Source: UBA1361 sp035647455 (GTDB lineage Bacteria > Bacillota_I > Bacilli_A > RFN20 > CAG-826). Taken from it: a DNA stretch of 64,000 nucleotides. A program made the position numbers and the translations under genes. Below, piece by piece: positions 24,204 to 33,039 of the stretch. The stretch's first letter is position 1. Every line of letters starts with the position of its first letter. Under the pieces are notes generated by a model. The model did no database searches, was not told the origin of the DNA, and worked only from the letters and a program-made list of their open reading frames with translations. Location: NCBI GenBank assembly GCA_035647455.1, contig DASRNI010000028.1, forward strand, positions 186,001 through 250,000, in the 5' to 3' direction.

Positions 24204-25223
24204 TTACTCCTTAAGCGACACTTCCATGTCGACTCCGTATTCTTTTGTTCGTAAAGCGGCTAAACTTTGTTCGACGCTTGCTTTGATGGCAAGGTTAATA
24301 TCATCTTCAGGTATATTTAACAGTTTTGCCCCAAGGTCAGGACTTATAAATTGTTTACTACATTGCATTGGGCCGAATTTCCGTAAATTTAACCCACCTT
24401 CGAAACCTGCGCGCTTTTCTTTCCGCGCCATCGCTTTTAGAACAAGCTTAAAAATAAAGTTCGGCAATGTTATTATTTTTTTATTTGGCGTTCCCATATA
24501 CTTATGGAAAATTTTGAAAAGCTCCCGCCACGTTAAGTTAGCAGTCGCAAGTGGATAAACATTACTTTGTTCTTGCCGTGTTGCATTAAAAATAGCATGG
24601 CCAACTTGTTTTGACGTAATAAGTGCTGTGCCCCCTTTACTAAAGAAAGTTGCCGGTTTCATTTTCTTAATCATCTCAAGTAGAAAAACCCAAACTGGCT
24701 TTCTTCCTGGCTGCGTCCCGAAAATATAAGGTAATTCTAAAACAGACACATGAAAAGTATCAGTTTGGTGACTTAAGGCCATTTCAAGCTGGTTTTGCCG
24801 GCTTTTAATGTAAGGATGGTTTTCAGTTAAGTTTAATTCGGGCCGTGTTTTAACGAAGTAAGTGAAGTAAGAACCTAAAATAACCGCATGCTTTACTTGA
24901 TTTTTTTTGGCAAATTTAAGTAAGCGTTCAAGTGGTGTAACATTAAATTTTTCGAAAAAGTCATATGCTGGCGGAGCGACTTTAACGCGCTCATCAACAC
25001 CAGCGGCAAAAACAAAGTAATCAATATCACGAAAAACTTGATCAAGCTTTTCATCACTTATCGTTAAGTAATTTTCAAAAATGAGTTCGACACGCGGGTC
25101 TTTTTTATAACCTTTAGGTAATGCGGGCAAGCTTAAACCGCGAACTGTATCGCCATTTTCAAGAAAGACTTTACACGCTTCGCTGCCGAGCAGACCGGTC
25201 ACGCCAATAATTAAAACGTTCAT
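24204..25223 (-). CDS. Extended SDR / NAD-dependent epimerase-dehydratase family protein
   Basis: 339 residues with the NAD-binding GVTGLLGSEACKVFLENGDTV at the N-terminus (GxxGxxG) and an acidic patch near 60. The catalytic Tyr-x-x-x-Lys is not in a clear form; YIKSRQNQLE near 138-147 may be its remnant with the canonical spacing Y-I-K-S-R altered, so activity is uncertain. SVLELPYIFG resembles the R/V-x-P-x-x-x-G region of NAD-sugar epimerases. Upstream of the ABC exporter in the same operon, 5 nt apart. Possible nucleotide-sugar or lipid-sugar enzyme. Confidence 0.78.
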   Translation of the reverse strand: MNVLIIGVTGLLGSEACKVFLENGDTVRGLSLPALPKGYKKDPRVELIFENYLTISDEKLDQVFRDIDYFVFAAGVDERVKVAPPAYDFFEKFNVTPLERLLKFAKKNQVKHAVILGSYFTYFVKTRPELNLTENHPYIKSRQNQLEMALSHQTDTFHVSVLELPYIFGTQPGRKPVWVFLLEMIKKMKPATFFSKGGTALITSKQVGHAIFNATRQEQSNVYPLATANLTWRELFKIFHKYMGTPNKKIITLPNFIFKLVLKAMARKEKRAGFEGGLNLRKFGPMQCSKQFISPDLGAKLLNIPEDDINLAIKASVEQSLAALRTKEYGVDMEVSLKE

Positions 25224-25236
25224 ATGCCTCTTAATT

Positions 25237-25269
25237 TTACACTATCTGTTTGAAGTGTAATACATTATA
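25237..25269 (-). promoter_or_regulatory. Promoter and inverted repeat of the SDR-ABC operon
   Basis: Minus-strand -10 TATAAT at 25269-25264 is followed within 4 nt by TTACACT/AGTGTAA (25260-25254 and 25243-25237, 10-nt spacer), which lies across the expected transcription start. Candidate operator or leader hairpin. Confidence 0.45.
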
Positions 25270-25306
25270 TTTAAATTTGCTGTTTGCAACATACTTTATT
25301 TAAAAA

Positions 25307-25397
25307 TGGCGGAGAAAGAGGGATTCGAACCCTCGCACCTTTTGACAGGTCTACTAGCTTTCCAAGCCAGCCCCTTCAGCCACTTGGGTATTTCTCC
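25307..25397 (-). tRNA. tRNA-Ser (anticodon GGA)
   Basis: 91-nt type II tRNA. Acceptor GGAGAAA/TTTCTCC, discriminator G, encoded CCA. The anticodon loop TTGGAAA gives GGA (UCC/UCU). It is near-identical in acceptor and T arm to tRNA-Ser(CGA) at 13218-13308. Confidence 0.95.
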
Positions 25398-25421
25398 AAT
25401 GCCTTAACTATTATAACAACA

Positions 25422-26186
25422 CTAGCGCAGTTTGTCATTATTATTTCTTTTCACAAGTAGCGGTTTTAATTGAACAACAGCTAAAGTTACAAAGTACGGT
25501 ACGAAGAGTTGGAAGACAAAAAAGAAAATTTGAAATAATGGCACACTTAACTCATAAATTTTATTTAAAATATTGATTGCAATCGGAAACTCAAGAAACA
25601 TCATATTAATGTTCAGTAGTTTGTTAAGAATAAGTGCCGGAATCATAAAGACAAGACTAAAAGCTAAGTAATAAATAAAATCATCTTTTTTAAATGAATA
25701 TATTTTATGATAAACAATTAAAATCACCGTTAATACTAAAAACGTATGGAACATAATTGAATAAATTGATAAAAAGTGAAAGGCAGGGTAATAAATTAAT
25801 GAACTCGAAGGGTAACTTAAAAACGCAAGTCCGGCAATCCCCCCACCCCAAAGAAGCCAAGCGAAACTCGCCCGCTGTACTTTGTTTTTACCGAAACTTA
25901 TGCCCCATAAGGCATAAATATAAAGGGAACAATAGTATAAAGGTAAATAATGATTTAAACCTGCGGTCGTAAAACCATACATCGCAATATTCCAAATAAT
26001 CTTAAACAGTTCTAACGCGGTAATAACGATTGTAATAACTTTTAATGTAGTAATAACTTTTTCTTTTTTTACGTTTTTAAGCAAGAAAAAAATTGCGATA
26101 GCAATTGCCAGAAAAATGAAGAGTAAGATGAAGTGGCCGACTGAATACATCCCCGCGGGACTATATTCGCCTTGTTTAGTAAACAT
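25422..26186 (-). CDS. YwaF/TMEM164-family integral membrane protein
   Basis: 254 residues with seven or so helices. The family pattern is visible: His near 17 in the first helix region, LPLYYCSLYIYALWGI near 82-97 (related to the LPLHLCS motif), WLLWGGGIAGLAF near 110, and YYPAFHFLSIYSIMFHTFLV near 132 with conserved His. The human relative TMEM164 is an acyltransferase for ether phospholipids; the bacterial role is unknown. Shine-Dalgarno GAGGAG. tRNA-Ser(GGA) follows 25 nt after the stop. Divergent from the RluA gene across a palindrome. Confidence 0.78.
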   Translation of the reverse strand: MFTKQGEYSPAGMYSVGHFILLFIFLAIAIAIFFLLKNVKKEKVITTLKVITIVITALELFKIIWNIAMYGFTTAGLNHYLPLYYCSLYIYALWGISFGKNKVQRASFAWLLWGGGIAGLAFLSYPSSSLIYYPAFHFLSIYSIMFHTFLVLTVILIVYHKIYSFKKDDFIYYLAFSLVFMIPALILNKLLNINMMFLEFPIAINILNKIYELSVPLFQIFFFVFQLFVPYFVTLAVVQLKPLLVKRNNNDKLR

Positions 26187-26207
26187 TGTGTTTTCTCCTC
26201 TTTTAAT

Positions 26208-26240
26208 CTTAACATAATAATGTTAAGAAAGTGGTAAAAT
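26208..26240 (+). promoter_or_regulatory. Perfect 20-nt palindrome and extended -10 upstream of RluA
   Basis: CTTAACATAATAATGTTAAG (26208-26227) has 8-nt perfect arms, followed by the extended -10 TG-G-TAAAAT (26232-26240). It lies between divergent genes, so one operator could serve both. The core TAACAT-N4-ATGTTA also occurs at the pduL promoter. Confidence 0.55.
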
Positions 26241-26250
26241 AAGAGTGGTT

Positions 26251-27171
26251 ATGATTAAGAAAGAATTCATTATTACAGCGCAAGATGCTAATCAGCGGTT
26301 AGACAAATATTTAGCAAAAATTCTCAACGCCGCTCCGCGGAGTTTCATCTATAAACTAATTCGTAAAAATGATATTAAAGTTAATCATAAAAAAACGGCC
26401 GTAAATTACATTGTTCGTAACGGTGATATTGTTACTGTTTTTTTAACTGAAGAACAAGAAGAAACATTTATTTCGGCGTATCACTTTGTATATATTCATG
26501 AAAAGCCCCTAATTATTTATGAAGATGAAAATATTATCGTTCTTAATAAAGCACAGGGAATCCCTGTTCACCAAACAAATAAAATTAAAGAGCGAACATT
26601 AACAAATATTGTCTTATCCTATCTTTTTGATCAAGGTGATTTTGATCCGGAAAAACGCGGTTATATTCCAAGTCCAGTTGCCCGGATTGACCAAGAAACA
26701 ACTGGTGTTGTTATTTTTGCGAAAAAACAAAGTGTACACCAGCAGTTAGCAGCAGCCTTTCGGAGTGAAAAAGAAGTCATTCGCGAGTATCACTTACTAG
26801 TTTATGGTATATTAGTTAAGGATGAAGATGTAATCAACCTTTCTTTAAGAAAGAAAGTGAGCGTTGTTTATCCTGATAAGACCGGTTTACGGTCGCTAAC
26901 AAAATACAAAGTACTACAAAGGTACAATAAAAAAACACTAGTTGAAGCAACACTTATCACTGGACGTTCAAACCAAATCCGTGTACATTTTGCCGCGCTT
27001 GGTTATCCGCTTGTTGGTGATACAAAGTATGGTGTGGAAAACGACACAAACAGGTTAGCACTTAATGCATACAAATTAGTATTTACTAATTTAAAACCAC
27101 CGCTTGCTTATTTAAACGGGAAAGAGTTCATTGCCAATAATGAATTTATAAATATAAACCTTGAGGAGTAG
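26251..27171 (+). CDS. RluA-family 23S rRNA pseudouridine synthase
   Basis: 307 residues: N-terminal S4 RNA-binding domain (about 1-60) and the RluA catalytic domain. The catalytic loop is ARIDQETTGVVIFAK near 153, where the canonical H-R-L-D-x-x-T-S-G reads A-R-I-D-Q-E-T-T-G with catalytic Asp kept. GRSNQIRVHFAALGYPLVGDTKYG near 235 is also diagnostic. RluC/RluD-type target inferred. ATG 26251 is preferred over GTG 26245; neither has a Shine-Dalgarno, and the -10 ends 10 nt before the ATG, so the leader is minimal. 3 nt before pgcA. Confidence 0.9.
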   Translation: MIKKEFIITAQDANQRLDKYLAKILNAAPRSFIYKLIRKNDIKVNHKKTAVNYIVRNGDIVTVFLTEEQEETFISAYHFVYIHEKPLIIYEDENIIVLNKAQGIPVHQTNKIKERTLTNIVLSYLFDQGDFDPEKRGYIPSPVARIDQETTGVVIFAKKQSVHQQLAAAFRSEKEVIREYHLLVYGILVKDEDVINLSLRKKVSVVYPDKTGLRSLTKYKVLQRYNKKTLVEATLITGRSNQIRVHFAALGYPLVGDTKYGVENDTNRLALNAYKLVFTNLKPPLAYLNGKEFIANNEFININLEE

Positions 27172-27174
27172 AAG

Positions 27175-28866
27175 ATGAGAGATATACAAAAACTATATGA
27201 AGCATGGCTTAGTCATGAAGAAATGCCAAAAGACTTAAAAAAAGAACTGAAGGCGATGAAAGGTAAAGCAATTGAAGACGCTTTTTTCCAAGATTTACAA
27301 TTTGGTACCGCTGGAATGCGGGGCATTCTTGGTCCAGGCACGAACCGTATTAATATATTTACAATTCGCCGCGCTGCCCTTGCCTTTGGTAAATACTTAA
27401 TCAAAGCATATCCTGATGCCCAAAAACGTGGCGTCGTAATTGCTTATGATAATCGTCATAAAAATACAGAGTTAATGATTGAAACTTCACGAACATTGCG
27501 TAGTATCGGTATTCGTACGTGTATTTTCGATGAACTTAAGCCAACACCACTTTTAAGTTTTGCTGTTCGTCATCTTAATTGTATAGGTGGCGTGATGATT
27601 ACTGCGTCGCACAATCCGAAAAATTATAACGGCTTCAAAGTTTACGATGATACTGGTTCACAATTAACACCAGAAAAAGTTGATTTAATTTTAAAAGAAT
27701 TTAAAGAATTACCTGAACTTTTAGATATTAAAGTTACGGCACCGACAAACGGTTATGCACTACTTAGTGATGACACTGAAGAAACTTACTTCAAAAATGT
27801 GCTTGATATTCAGATTAATCCAAATTTAGACCGTAAAGGTTATCGGATTGTATTCTCCCCGCAGCACGGTGCTGGTGCAAAGCTTGGTATGCGTGCACTT
27901 AATGTCATTGGTTACGATGTCATTAAAGTACTCGACCAAATGGAGCCTAATCCAAACTTCCCAAACACGAAAAGTCCGAATCCTGAAGATAAAGCTGCCT
28001 ACATTGAAGCAATTAAAAATGCCCGTGCTCATGGTGCCCACCTTATTATTACGACTGACCCGGATGCTGATCGTCTTGGTTTAGCGTATCGCAATAAAAA
28101 AGGTAGCTTTTCTTATTTAACTGGTAATGAAGGCGGGGCCCTTCTAATTGATTATATTTTGAAACATAAAAAAGAACGCGGTGAACTACATCAAGATAGT
28201 TATTTATATACAACAATTGTTACAAGTACACTTGGTTCAAAAATCGCCGAAAGCTACGGTGTAAATGTTAAAGAGTTTTTAACCGGTTTTAAATTTATCG
28301 GAACACAAATCGCACTTGATGATTTAAATAAAGTAGACCGTTTTGTTTTTGGTTATGAAGAAAGTTATGGCTGTTTAGTCGCGCCATTTGTTCGTGATAA
28401 AGATGCTATCCAAGCGCTTGTCCTTTATAGTGAGATGGCGTTATATCATCATTTAGCCGGTAAAACACTTGATGTTGTGCTTGAAGAACTTGCCGTAAAA
28501 CACGGCTACCATCATGATGTTACAAAGTCTTACGAATTTATTGGGGCCGCTGGGCAAGCAAAGTTACAAGCGATATTATCAAACTTGCGGAATAATGCCC
28601 CAACATCACTCGGCGGCTTGAAAGTCGTGCAGTATGATGACTATTTAGTTAGTAAACGTTATATTAATGGTAAGGAAGAAGAGTTAACACTACCTGAAAG
28701 CGATGTATTGCGCTTTTATTTAGAAGGTGGCTCAACAGTTTCAATTCGCCCAAGTGGTACTGAACCAAAATGTAAAATTTATTACGGTATCATCAGCGAA
28801 AACAAAAAAAGTGCCGAAGCACTCCTTAAACCAATCGATGAACAATTAGCGAAACTATTTACGTAA
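27175..28866 (+). CDS. pgcA: Alpha-phosphoglucomutase / phosphomannomutase
   Basis: Interconverts glucose-1- and glucose-6-phosphate, supplying UDP-glucose and glycolipids. 563 residues, the PgcA length. FGTAGMRGILGPGTNRIN near 43, phosphoserine loop TASHNPKNYNGFKVY near 143, metal loop TDPDADRLG near 298, GYEESYG near 395, and the phosphate loop RPSGTEPKCKIYYG near 527 are all intact. Shine-Dalgarno GAGGAG sits over the end of the RluA gene. Overlaps the convergent HAD gene by 12 nt. Confidence 0.94.
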   Translation: MRDIQKLYEAWLSHEEMPKDLKKELKAMKGKAIEDAFFQDLQFGTAGMRGILGPGTNRINIFTIRRAALAFGKYLIKAYPDAQKRGVVIAYDNRHKNTELMIETSRTLRSIGIRTCIFDELKPTPLLSFAVRHLNCIGGVMITASHNPKNYNGFKVYDDTGSQLTPEKVDLILKEFKELPELLDIKVTAPTNGYALLSDDTEETYFKNVLDIQINPNLDRKGYRIVFSPQHGAGAKLGMRALNVIGYDVIKVLDQMEPNPNFPNTKSPNPEDKAAYIEAIKNARAHGAHLIITTDPDADRLGLAYRNKKGSFSYLTGNEGGALLIDYILKHKKERGELHQDSYLYTTIVTSTLGSKIAESYGVNVKEFLTGFKFIGTQIALDDLNKVDRFVFGYEESYGCLVAPFVRDKDAIQALVLYSEMALYHHLAGKTLDVVLEELAVKHGYHHDVTKSYEFIGAAGQAKLQAILSNLRNNAPTSLGGLKVVQYDDYLVSKRYINGKEEELTLPESDVLRFYLEGGSTVSIRPSGTEPKCKIYYGIISENKKSAEALLKPIDEQLAKLFT

Positions 28867-29667
28867 TATTTTCTTAATTGGAGCGATTAACCCATCATTA
28901 TTGTTGTCTTTTCGCGTAATAACACTTGCAATGGAGCGTAATTCACGCGCTCCATTTTTCATTAAGATGCTGTGTCCGGCCCATTTTAACATTTCCGTAT
29001 CATTAAAATAATCACCACAAGCAATAACGTTTTCGCGCTTAATCCCAAGCAAATTAGCCGCATGCTCAACACCATCTTTTTTTGTACCATGGTCTTGATA
29101 AAGTTCAGCGTATGGTAAAGTACCCCAAAAGCGAATTTTGTAGTCAGAGTTTTTCTTCACTACTTCCTGAACAAGTTTCCGTGTTTTCGCGTCAATCCGT
29201 TTAAAGAGAAAAATCAAAGTGAGTGGATCTTCATTAATATTTAAAAATGGGTCGCCATAAACGATGTTCCCGCGATCATTCCAAAAGAAAGTATTTAGTT
29301 CATCATCTTCATAAAGTAAATAAACCGTATTTTCTGTTTCAATCATTAAATTTTCAAAGATTTCATAACCAAGTTCAGCAACAATTGCTTGTAAAACGTT
29401 TCGATCAAATGTAATCGCATGTGTCAGAAAGTCTTCTTCATGGGGATTGCTAATTAAAACACCGTTATGTGTAACGAGTGGCGCTTTTACATCAAGTTGC
29501 TTTTGAAATTCAAAAGCTGCACGTAAAGGCCGGCCTGTTGCAATGACAATATGGTGACCTTCTTTATCGAGTTTATTAAAAAAAGCGCGCGTTTTCGGGG
29601 TGATTGTTTTTTCATCCGTTAAAAGCGTGCCATCTAAGTCAAGGGCAATTAAATATTTTTGTTTCAT
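28855..29667 (-). CDS. HAD-superfamily Cof-type phosphatase
   Basis: 270 residues with motif I DLDGTLLTDE (Asp9, Asp11), motif II IATGRP near 43, a C2b cap, and motif IV CGDYFNDTEMLKWAG near 216. Broad-specificity sugar phosphate or cofactor phosphatase of the Cof/YwpJ type; substrate not deducible. The start codon overlaps the trpS stop (ATGA), so translation is probably coupled to trpS. A second Cof-type gene lies at 5503-6348; the two are only family-level relatives. Confidence 0.88.
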   Translation of the reverse strand: MKQKYLIALDLDGTLLTDEKTITPKTRAFFNKLDKEGHHIVIATGRPLRAAFEFQKQLDVKAPLVTHNGVLISNPHEEDFLTHAITFDRNVLQAIVAELGYEIFENLMIETENTVYLLYEDDELNTFFWNDRGNIVYGDPFLNINEDPLTLIFLFKRIDAKTRKLVQEVVKKNSDYKIRFWGTLPYAELYQDHGTKKDGVEHAANLLGIKRENVIACGDYFNDTEMLKWAGHSILMKNGARELRSIASVITRKDNNNDGLIAPIKKILRK

Positions 29668-30641
29668 TTTAAGCCAACCGCCTTTTTAACTCTCTCTAAA
29701 GTAATGGCGGCGACTTGTGTAGCCTTTTTAGCTCCTTCTTGCAGTACTTTATCAACAAGATCAGAATTTAATAATTCATTAACACGAGCTTGGAATGGTT
29801 CAAGTTCGGCAATAACGACATCAGCGACCGCCTTTTTAAAGTCACCGTACCGTGAAGATTTAAAAGTTTCTTCAGCAGCGGCAATTGTAATGTTACTAAG
29901 CGCGGCATAAATCGTTAATAAGTTAGTAATGCCAGGTTTATTATCTTTATCAGCATAAACTTTATCCCCGGAATCAGTAACTGCACTCATAATTTTCTTC
30001 CGCATTGCAGCGGGTGAATCAGTTAAATAAATTTCGCCTTTACCGCTTTCGCTTTTGCTCATTTTTTTAGTTGGTTCACTAAGGGACATAATTCGCTGGC
30101 CAACTTTCGCAATAACAGGGGTAGGAACCGTTAAAACATCACCATAACGATTATTAAAACGAATCGCTAAGTCGCGCGTTATTTCAATATGTTGCTTTTG
30201 GTCGTCACCAACCGGAATTTTCTTCGCGTCATAAAGTAAAATATCGCTCGCCATTAAAACGGGATACGTAAAAAGGCCCAGCCCAATTGCGTTATGATCT
30301 TGATTTGCCGCCTGGTCTTTAAACTGGGTCATTCGGTTTAGTTCACCAAGGTATAAATAGTTTTGTAAAATTGCATTAAGTTCGGCATGCGCACTAACAT
30401 CACTTTGTTTAAAAATCGTTACTTTGTCCGGGTTTAAGCCGGCTGCTAAGTAAAACGCAGTGATAAGTTTTGTGTTGTTACGTAATTCTTCAGGATCAAT
30501 TGGCAACGTTAAAGCATGTAAATCAGCAATAAAAATAAACATTTCATTTTCGGCTTGAAAAGACTCGAAATTACGGAGCGCGCCGATATAATTACCGAGT
30601 GTTAACGTGCCTGTTGGTTTGATTCCACTTACTATTCGCAT
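29664..30641 (-). CDS. trpS: Tryptophanyl-tRNA synthetase
   Basis: Class I synthetase for tRNA-Trp, 325 residues, dimeric. The HIGH equivalent is GTLTLGNYIGAL near 11-22, and the KMSKS loop is KKMSKSESG near 192. GDDQKQHIEITRDLA near 146 is typical of the bacterial enzyme. Upstream Shine-Dalgarno AAAGG. No T-box leader in the 160-nt gap to spx. It starts the trpS-HAD operon. Confidence 0.96.
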   Translation of the reverse strand: MRIVSGIKPTGTLTLGNYIGALRNFESFQAENEMFIFIADLHALTLPIDPEELRNNTKLITAFYLAAGLNPDKVTIFKQSDVSAHAELNAILQNYLYLGELNRMTQFKDQAANQDHNAIGLGLFTYPVLMASDILLYDAKKIPVGDDQKQHIEITRDLAIRFNNRYGDVLTVPTPVIAKVGQRIMSLSEPTKKMSKSESGKGEIYLTDSPAAMRKKIMSAVTDSGDKVYADKDNKPGITNLLTIYAALSNITIAAAEETFKSSRYGDFKKAVADVVIAELEPFQARVNELLNSDLVDKVLQEGAKKATQVAAITLERVKKAVGLK

Positions 30642-30748
30642 TTTGATTACCTTTGTAGATTATAAATAAAAAGCGGCGTTTAGTCAATGTAACTGAAGGT
30701 AATCGTTAATATTCGCACTTTTAATCGGCAAAAAACGAAATTTTGGTA

Positions 30749-30777
30749 TTGATATCTTGTTTTAGATGCGATAAGAT
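30749..30777 (+). promoter_or_regulatory. spx promoter
   Basis: -35 TTGATA (30749-30754), 17-nt spacer, -10 TAAGAT (30772-30777), followed by a 24-nt leader with Shine-Dalgarno AAGGAGG. Confidence 0.75.
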
Positions 30778-30801
30778 AGTTAACGGAACAAGGAGGTTAA
30801 G

Positions 30802-31239
30802 ATGATTAAGATATACACATCACCAAGTTGTTCATCTTGTCGAAAAGTAAAACAATGGTTTGATGAACAACAAATACCATATGAAGAACATAATATATTC
30901 GCTTCAACGTTAGGTGAAGACGAATTGAAAGAAATATTATTCAAATCAGAAAACGGCACGGAAGATATTATTTCAACGCGGAGTAAAGTTATAAAGGAAA
31001 AGAATATCGATATTAATAGCTTAACGATGAATGAAGTAGTCGCGTTTATTCGGGAAAATCCATCCGTACTTAAGCGGCCAATTATGGTTGATACAAATCG
31101 GATTCAAGTTGGTTACAACTCTGAAGAAATAATGACGTTTATTCCTCGTGAACGCCGTAATCTAATGGATGATATGTTTATGGAAAAGCCGCGTCGTGCT
31201 AAACGTGAAGTTTGTGAAGGCGACGATTGCGATATTTAA
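30802..31239 (+). CDS. spx: Spx-family redox transcription factor
   Basis: ArsC-fold protein that binds the RNA polymerase alpha C-terminal domain under thiol stress. 145 residues. The redox switch CSSC is Cys10/Cys13, EDIISTRSKV near 56 holds the RNA-polymerase-contact Arg, and LKRPIMVDTNRIQVGYNSEEI near 91-111 closely follows the Spx consensus. The C-terminus differs from B. subtilis Spx: after RERR comes a basic stretch and a tail with VCEGDDC, adding a second Cys pair that could be redox-active. ArsC itself is unlikely given the RNA-polymerase-binding pattern. Confidence 0.92.
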   Translation: MIKIYTSPSCSSCRKVKQWFDEQQIPYEEHNIFASTLGEDELKEILFKSENGTEDIISTRSKVIKEKNIDINSLTMNEVVAFIRENPSVLKRPIMVDTNRIQVGYNSEEIMTFIPRERRNLMDDMFMEKPRRAKREVCEGDDCDI

Positions 31240-31254
31240 CGTAAAGTTAATTAA

Positions 31255-31830
31255 TTAAGACTTAAGAGCCTTAAAGGCTCTTTTTTGTTTGCTTTCAAAG
31301 TTCTCAACAAAGGGAAAACCGATTTCTTCGCAGATTTTTGCAAGTGTTTCCCGGGCTTGGCGTAATGAAGTTGCTTCCATTTCAAGTTCAAAATCTTGTT
31401 TGTCACTATAACGGTTTTCGTCAATTGCGAGTTTATGTTCACCGTAATTAACTTCAATCCGGAGCGTTGATAAACTAGCAAGAATCTCGAGTTTTTCAAT
31501 TTTGACGTATAAGCTATCAAGAAAATCGTAAATAGAGCCAGTTGGGAAGACATTTTCTTTTCTCAGCGCTAAAAATTGTTCTTTCGTTAGTATTTGCGTT
31601 TTCTCAAGTAAACCTTCAGCCATTGGCAGCTTAAGCGTCATTAAGTAACCGTTAAGTTTGCGGATTCTTAAACTTAAGCCAAGGTTGCGTAGTGCTAAAT
31701 CATTTGTATCGATATAGTAGTTTTTTTGAATAAATCCGTCAGAGACGTCAAGATCAAAATGTCGTAATGTTTGTTGGTATTGGGGGTATGATAATAAAGT
31801 TTTTACTTCAATCTCTAAATTTGTGGCCAT
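31255..31830 (-). CDS. CYTH-domain phosphatase (YjbK-like)
   Basis: 191 residues of the CYTH superfamily (triphosphate tunnel metalloenzymes). The start carries the defining EIEVK (ExExK), then KNYYIDTNDLALRNLGLSLRIRKLNGYLMTLK in which the basic residues line the tunnel, and DENRYSDKQDFELEMEA near 126-143. Likely hydrolyses tri- or polyphosphate; substrate unknown. Shine-Dalgarno AAGGAGA. The spx terminator overlaps the last codons of this convergent gene. Confidence 0.85.
   Translation of the reverse strand: MATNLEIEVKTLLSYPQYQQTLRHFDLDVSDGFIQKNYYIDTNDLALRNLGLSLRIRKLNGYLMTLKLPMAEGLLEKTQILTKEQFLALRKENVFPTGSIYDFLDSLYVKIEKLEILASLSTLRIEVNYGEHKLAIDENRYSDKQDFELEMEATSLRQARETLAKICEEIGFPFVENFESKQKRAFKALKS
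31264..31286 (+). terminator. Terminator after spx
   Basis: Stem AAGAGCC/GGCTCTT (31264-31270 with 31276-31282), 5-nt loop, and six T (31281-31286). It lies inside the 3' end of the convergent CYTH gene. Confidence 0.88.
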
Positions 31831-31884
31831 AAAGCTATCTCCTTATACGAATATGATACAATAATATTAGTCTTTTATAAAGTT

Positions 31885-32676
31885 ATGAGTATGAAATTTA
31901 ACATTGTAATTCGGAATGACAAACAAAGTGAAAACGTAAGCAAAGAGCTTAACGACTTACTTTTACATAACAGTTTTACACGTGATGAAGTTAACCCGGA
32001 CTTTGTCTTTTGTGTTGGTGGTGACGGAACTTTTTTAAAAGCCGTTCATCTTTATAAAACGAAACTTAAGCGGATTAGTTTTATCGGCATTCATACCGGA
32101 TCACTTGGTTACTTTGCTGATTTTGGTCGTGAGCATTTAAACGAATTAATTAGTGATATCATCGAACAAAACATTATCACTCGGAAGTACCGGCTCGTTG
32201 AAGCGCACGTAACCCAAGCAGAAAGAACGCGTAAATTTTACGCAGTTAACGAAGTTAAAGTTGAAAATGTTCATCACACACTAGTGCTAGATGTTTATTT
32301 AAATGGCCGTCTTTTAGAAAATTATCGTGGTAACGGTGTACTTGTTTGTAGCCAACTCGGCAGTACTGGTTACAATAAAAGCATTGGCGGCAGTTTAATT
32401 AGACGCAATTTAGAACTATTACAATACACAAAAATTGCCCCAATTAGCAATAGTGTTTACCGCCCCTTAATTAATTCGCTGATTTTAAGCGATAAGGATG
32501 AACTTGTTTTTAAAGGTCATAACGCGTTTACTTATTTTGGTTACGATAGTCTTACAAAAAAGCTAAAAGATGTCCCTTTCGCAATTAGTGTAAAACTAAG
32601 TAAGAAAAAAGTAACAATTGTCCATAGTAAAAAACGCCATTACACAAATATAATTCGCGAGGCATTTTTAAAGTAA
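31885..32676 (+). CDS. nadK: NAD kinase
   Basis: Phosphorylates NAD to NADP with ATP or polyphosphate. 263 residues. GGDGTFLKAVHL near 47-58 (GGDG catalytic motif), IHTGSLGYFADF near 72-83, NEVKVEN near 131 (NE motif), and LGSTGYNKSIGG near 166 are the family landmarks. ATG 31885 is used, with a second in-frame ATG at 31891; there is no Shine-Dalgarno. A TACAAT -10 lies at 31857-31862. Followed after 3 nt by the EIIB-like gene, possibly coupled. Confidence 0.94.
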   Translation: MSMKFNIVIRNDKQSENVSKELNDLLLHNSFTRDEVNPDFVFCVGGDGTFLKAVHLYKTKLKRISFIGIHTGSLGYFADFGREHLNELISDIIEQNIITRKYRLVEAHVTQAERTRKFYAVNEVKVENVHHTLVLDVYLNGRLLENYRGNGVLVCSQLGSTGYNKSIGGSLIRRNLELLQYTKIAPISNSVYRPLINSLILSDKDELVFKGHNAFTYFGYDSLTKKLKDVPFAISVKLSKKKVTIVHSKKRHYTNIIREAFLK

Positions 32677-32679
32677 ATT

Positions 32680-33039
32680 ATGACATTTAGTGAATTTTTA
32701 GAACAATACGCATTATTAATTTCCGCGCTCGTTGCAGCGGTAATTTTAGTTCTTATTATTTTATTCTTAGTTTTACCGAAACTCAGTAAAAAAACTCGAG
32801 AAGTAGAAGTGCTCACGGAAGACGAAAATGCGGTAATTATCAACGCTCTTGGTGGCAGTGAAAACATTATTGAAATATCAAGTCAAGGTTCACGCGTAAC
32901 GGTGACGCTTAAAGATCAAACAAAGTTTGATGAAGAAACTTTAAAAAAGCACGGCGTTAGCCGTACTATTATTATGGAAGAAAAAATTATTTTACTCGTT
33001 TCCGAAACACTAGCGACTAATTTAAATAAACTTCGCTAA
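32680..33039 (+). CDS. Membrane-anchored inactive PTS EIIB-like domain
   Basis: 119 residues: one membrane helix (about 11-33), then a domain matching the glucose-type PTS EIIB fold: IINALGGSENIIEI, a central SRVTVTLKDQTKFDEETLKKHGV, and a closing helix. Aligned with glucose IIB, where ALVAAFGGKENITNLDAC precedes ITRLRV, the phosphorylated Cys is replaced by Gln69 (or its neighbour Gly70). It cannot carry phosphate at that site, so a structural or regulatory role is inferred. No other PTS gene is in the window. Follows nadK by 3 nt without Shine-Dalgarno and overlaps the convergent maf gene by 18 nt. Confidence 0.75.
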   Translation: MTFSEFLEQYALLISALVAAVILVLIILFLVLPKLSKKTREVEVLTEDENAVIINALGGSENIIEISSQGSRVTVTLKDQTKFDEETLKKHGVSRTIIMEEKIILLVSETLATNLNKLR

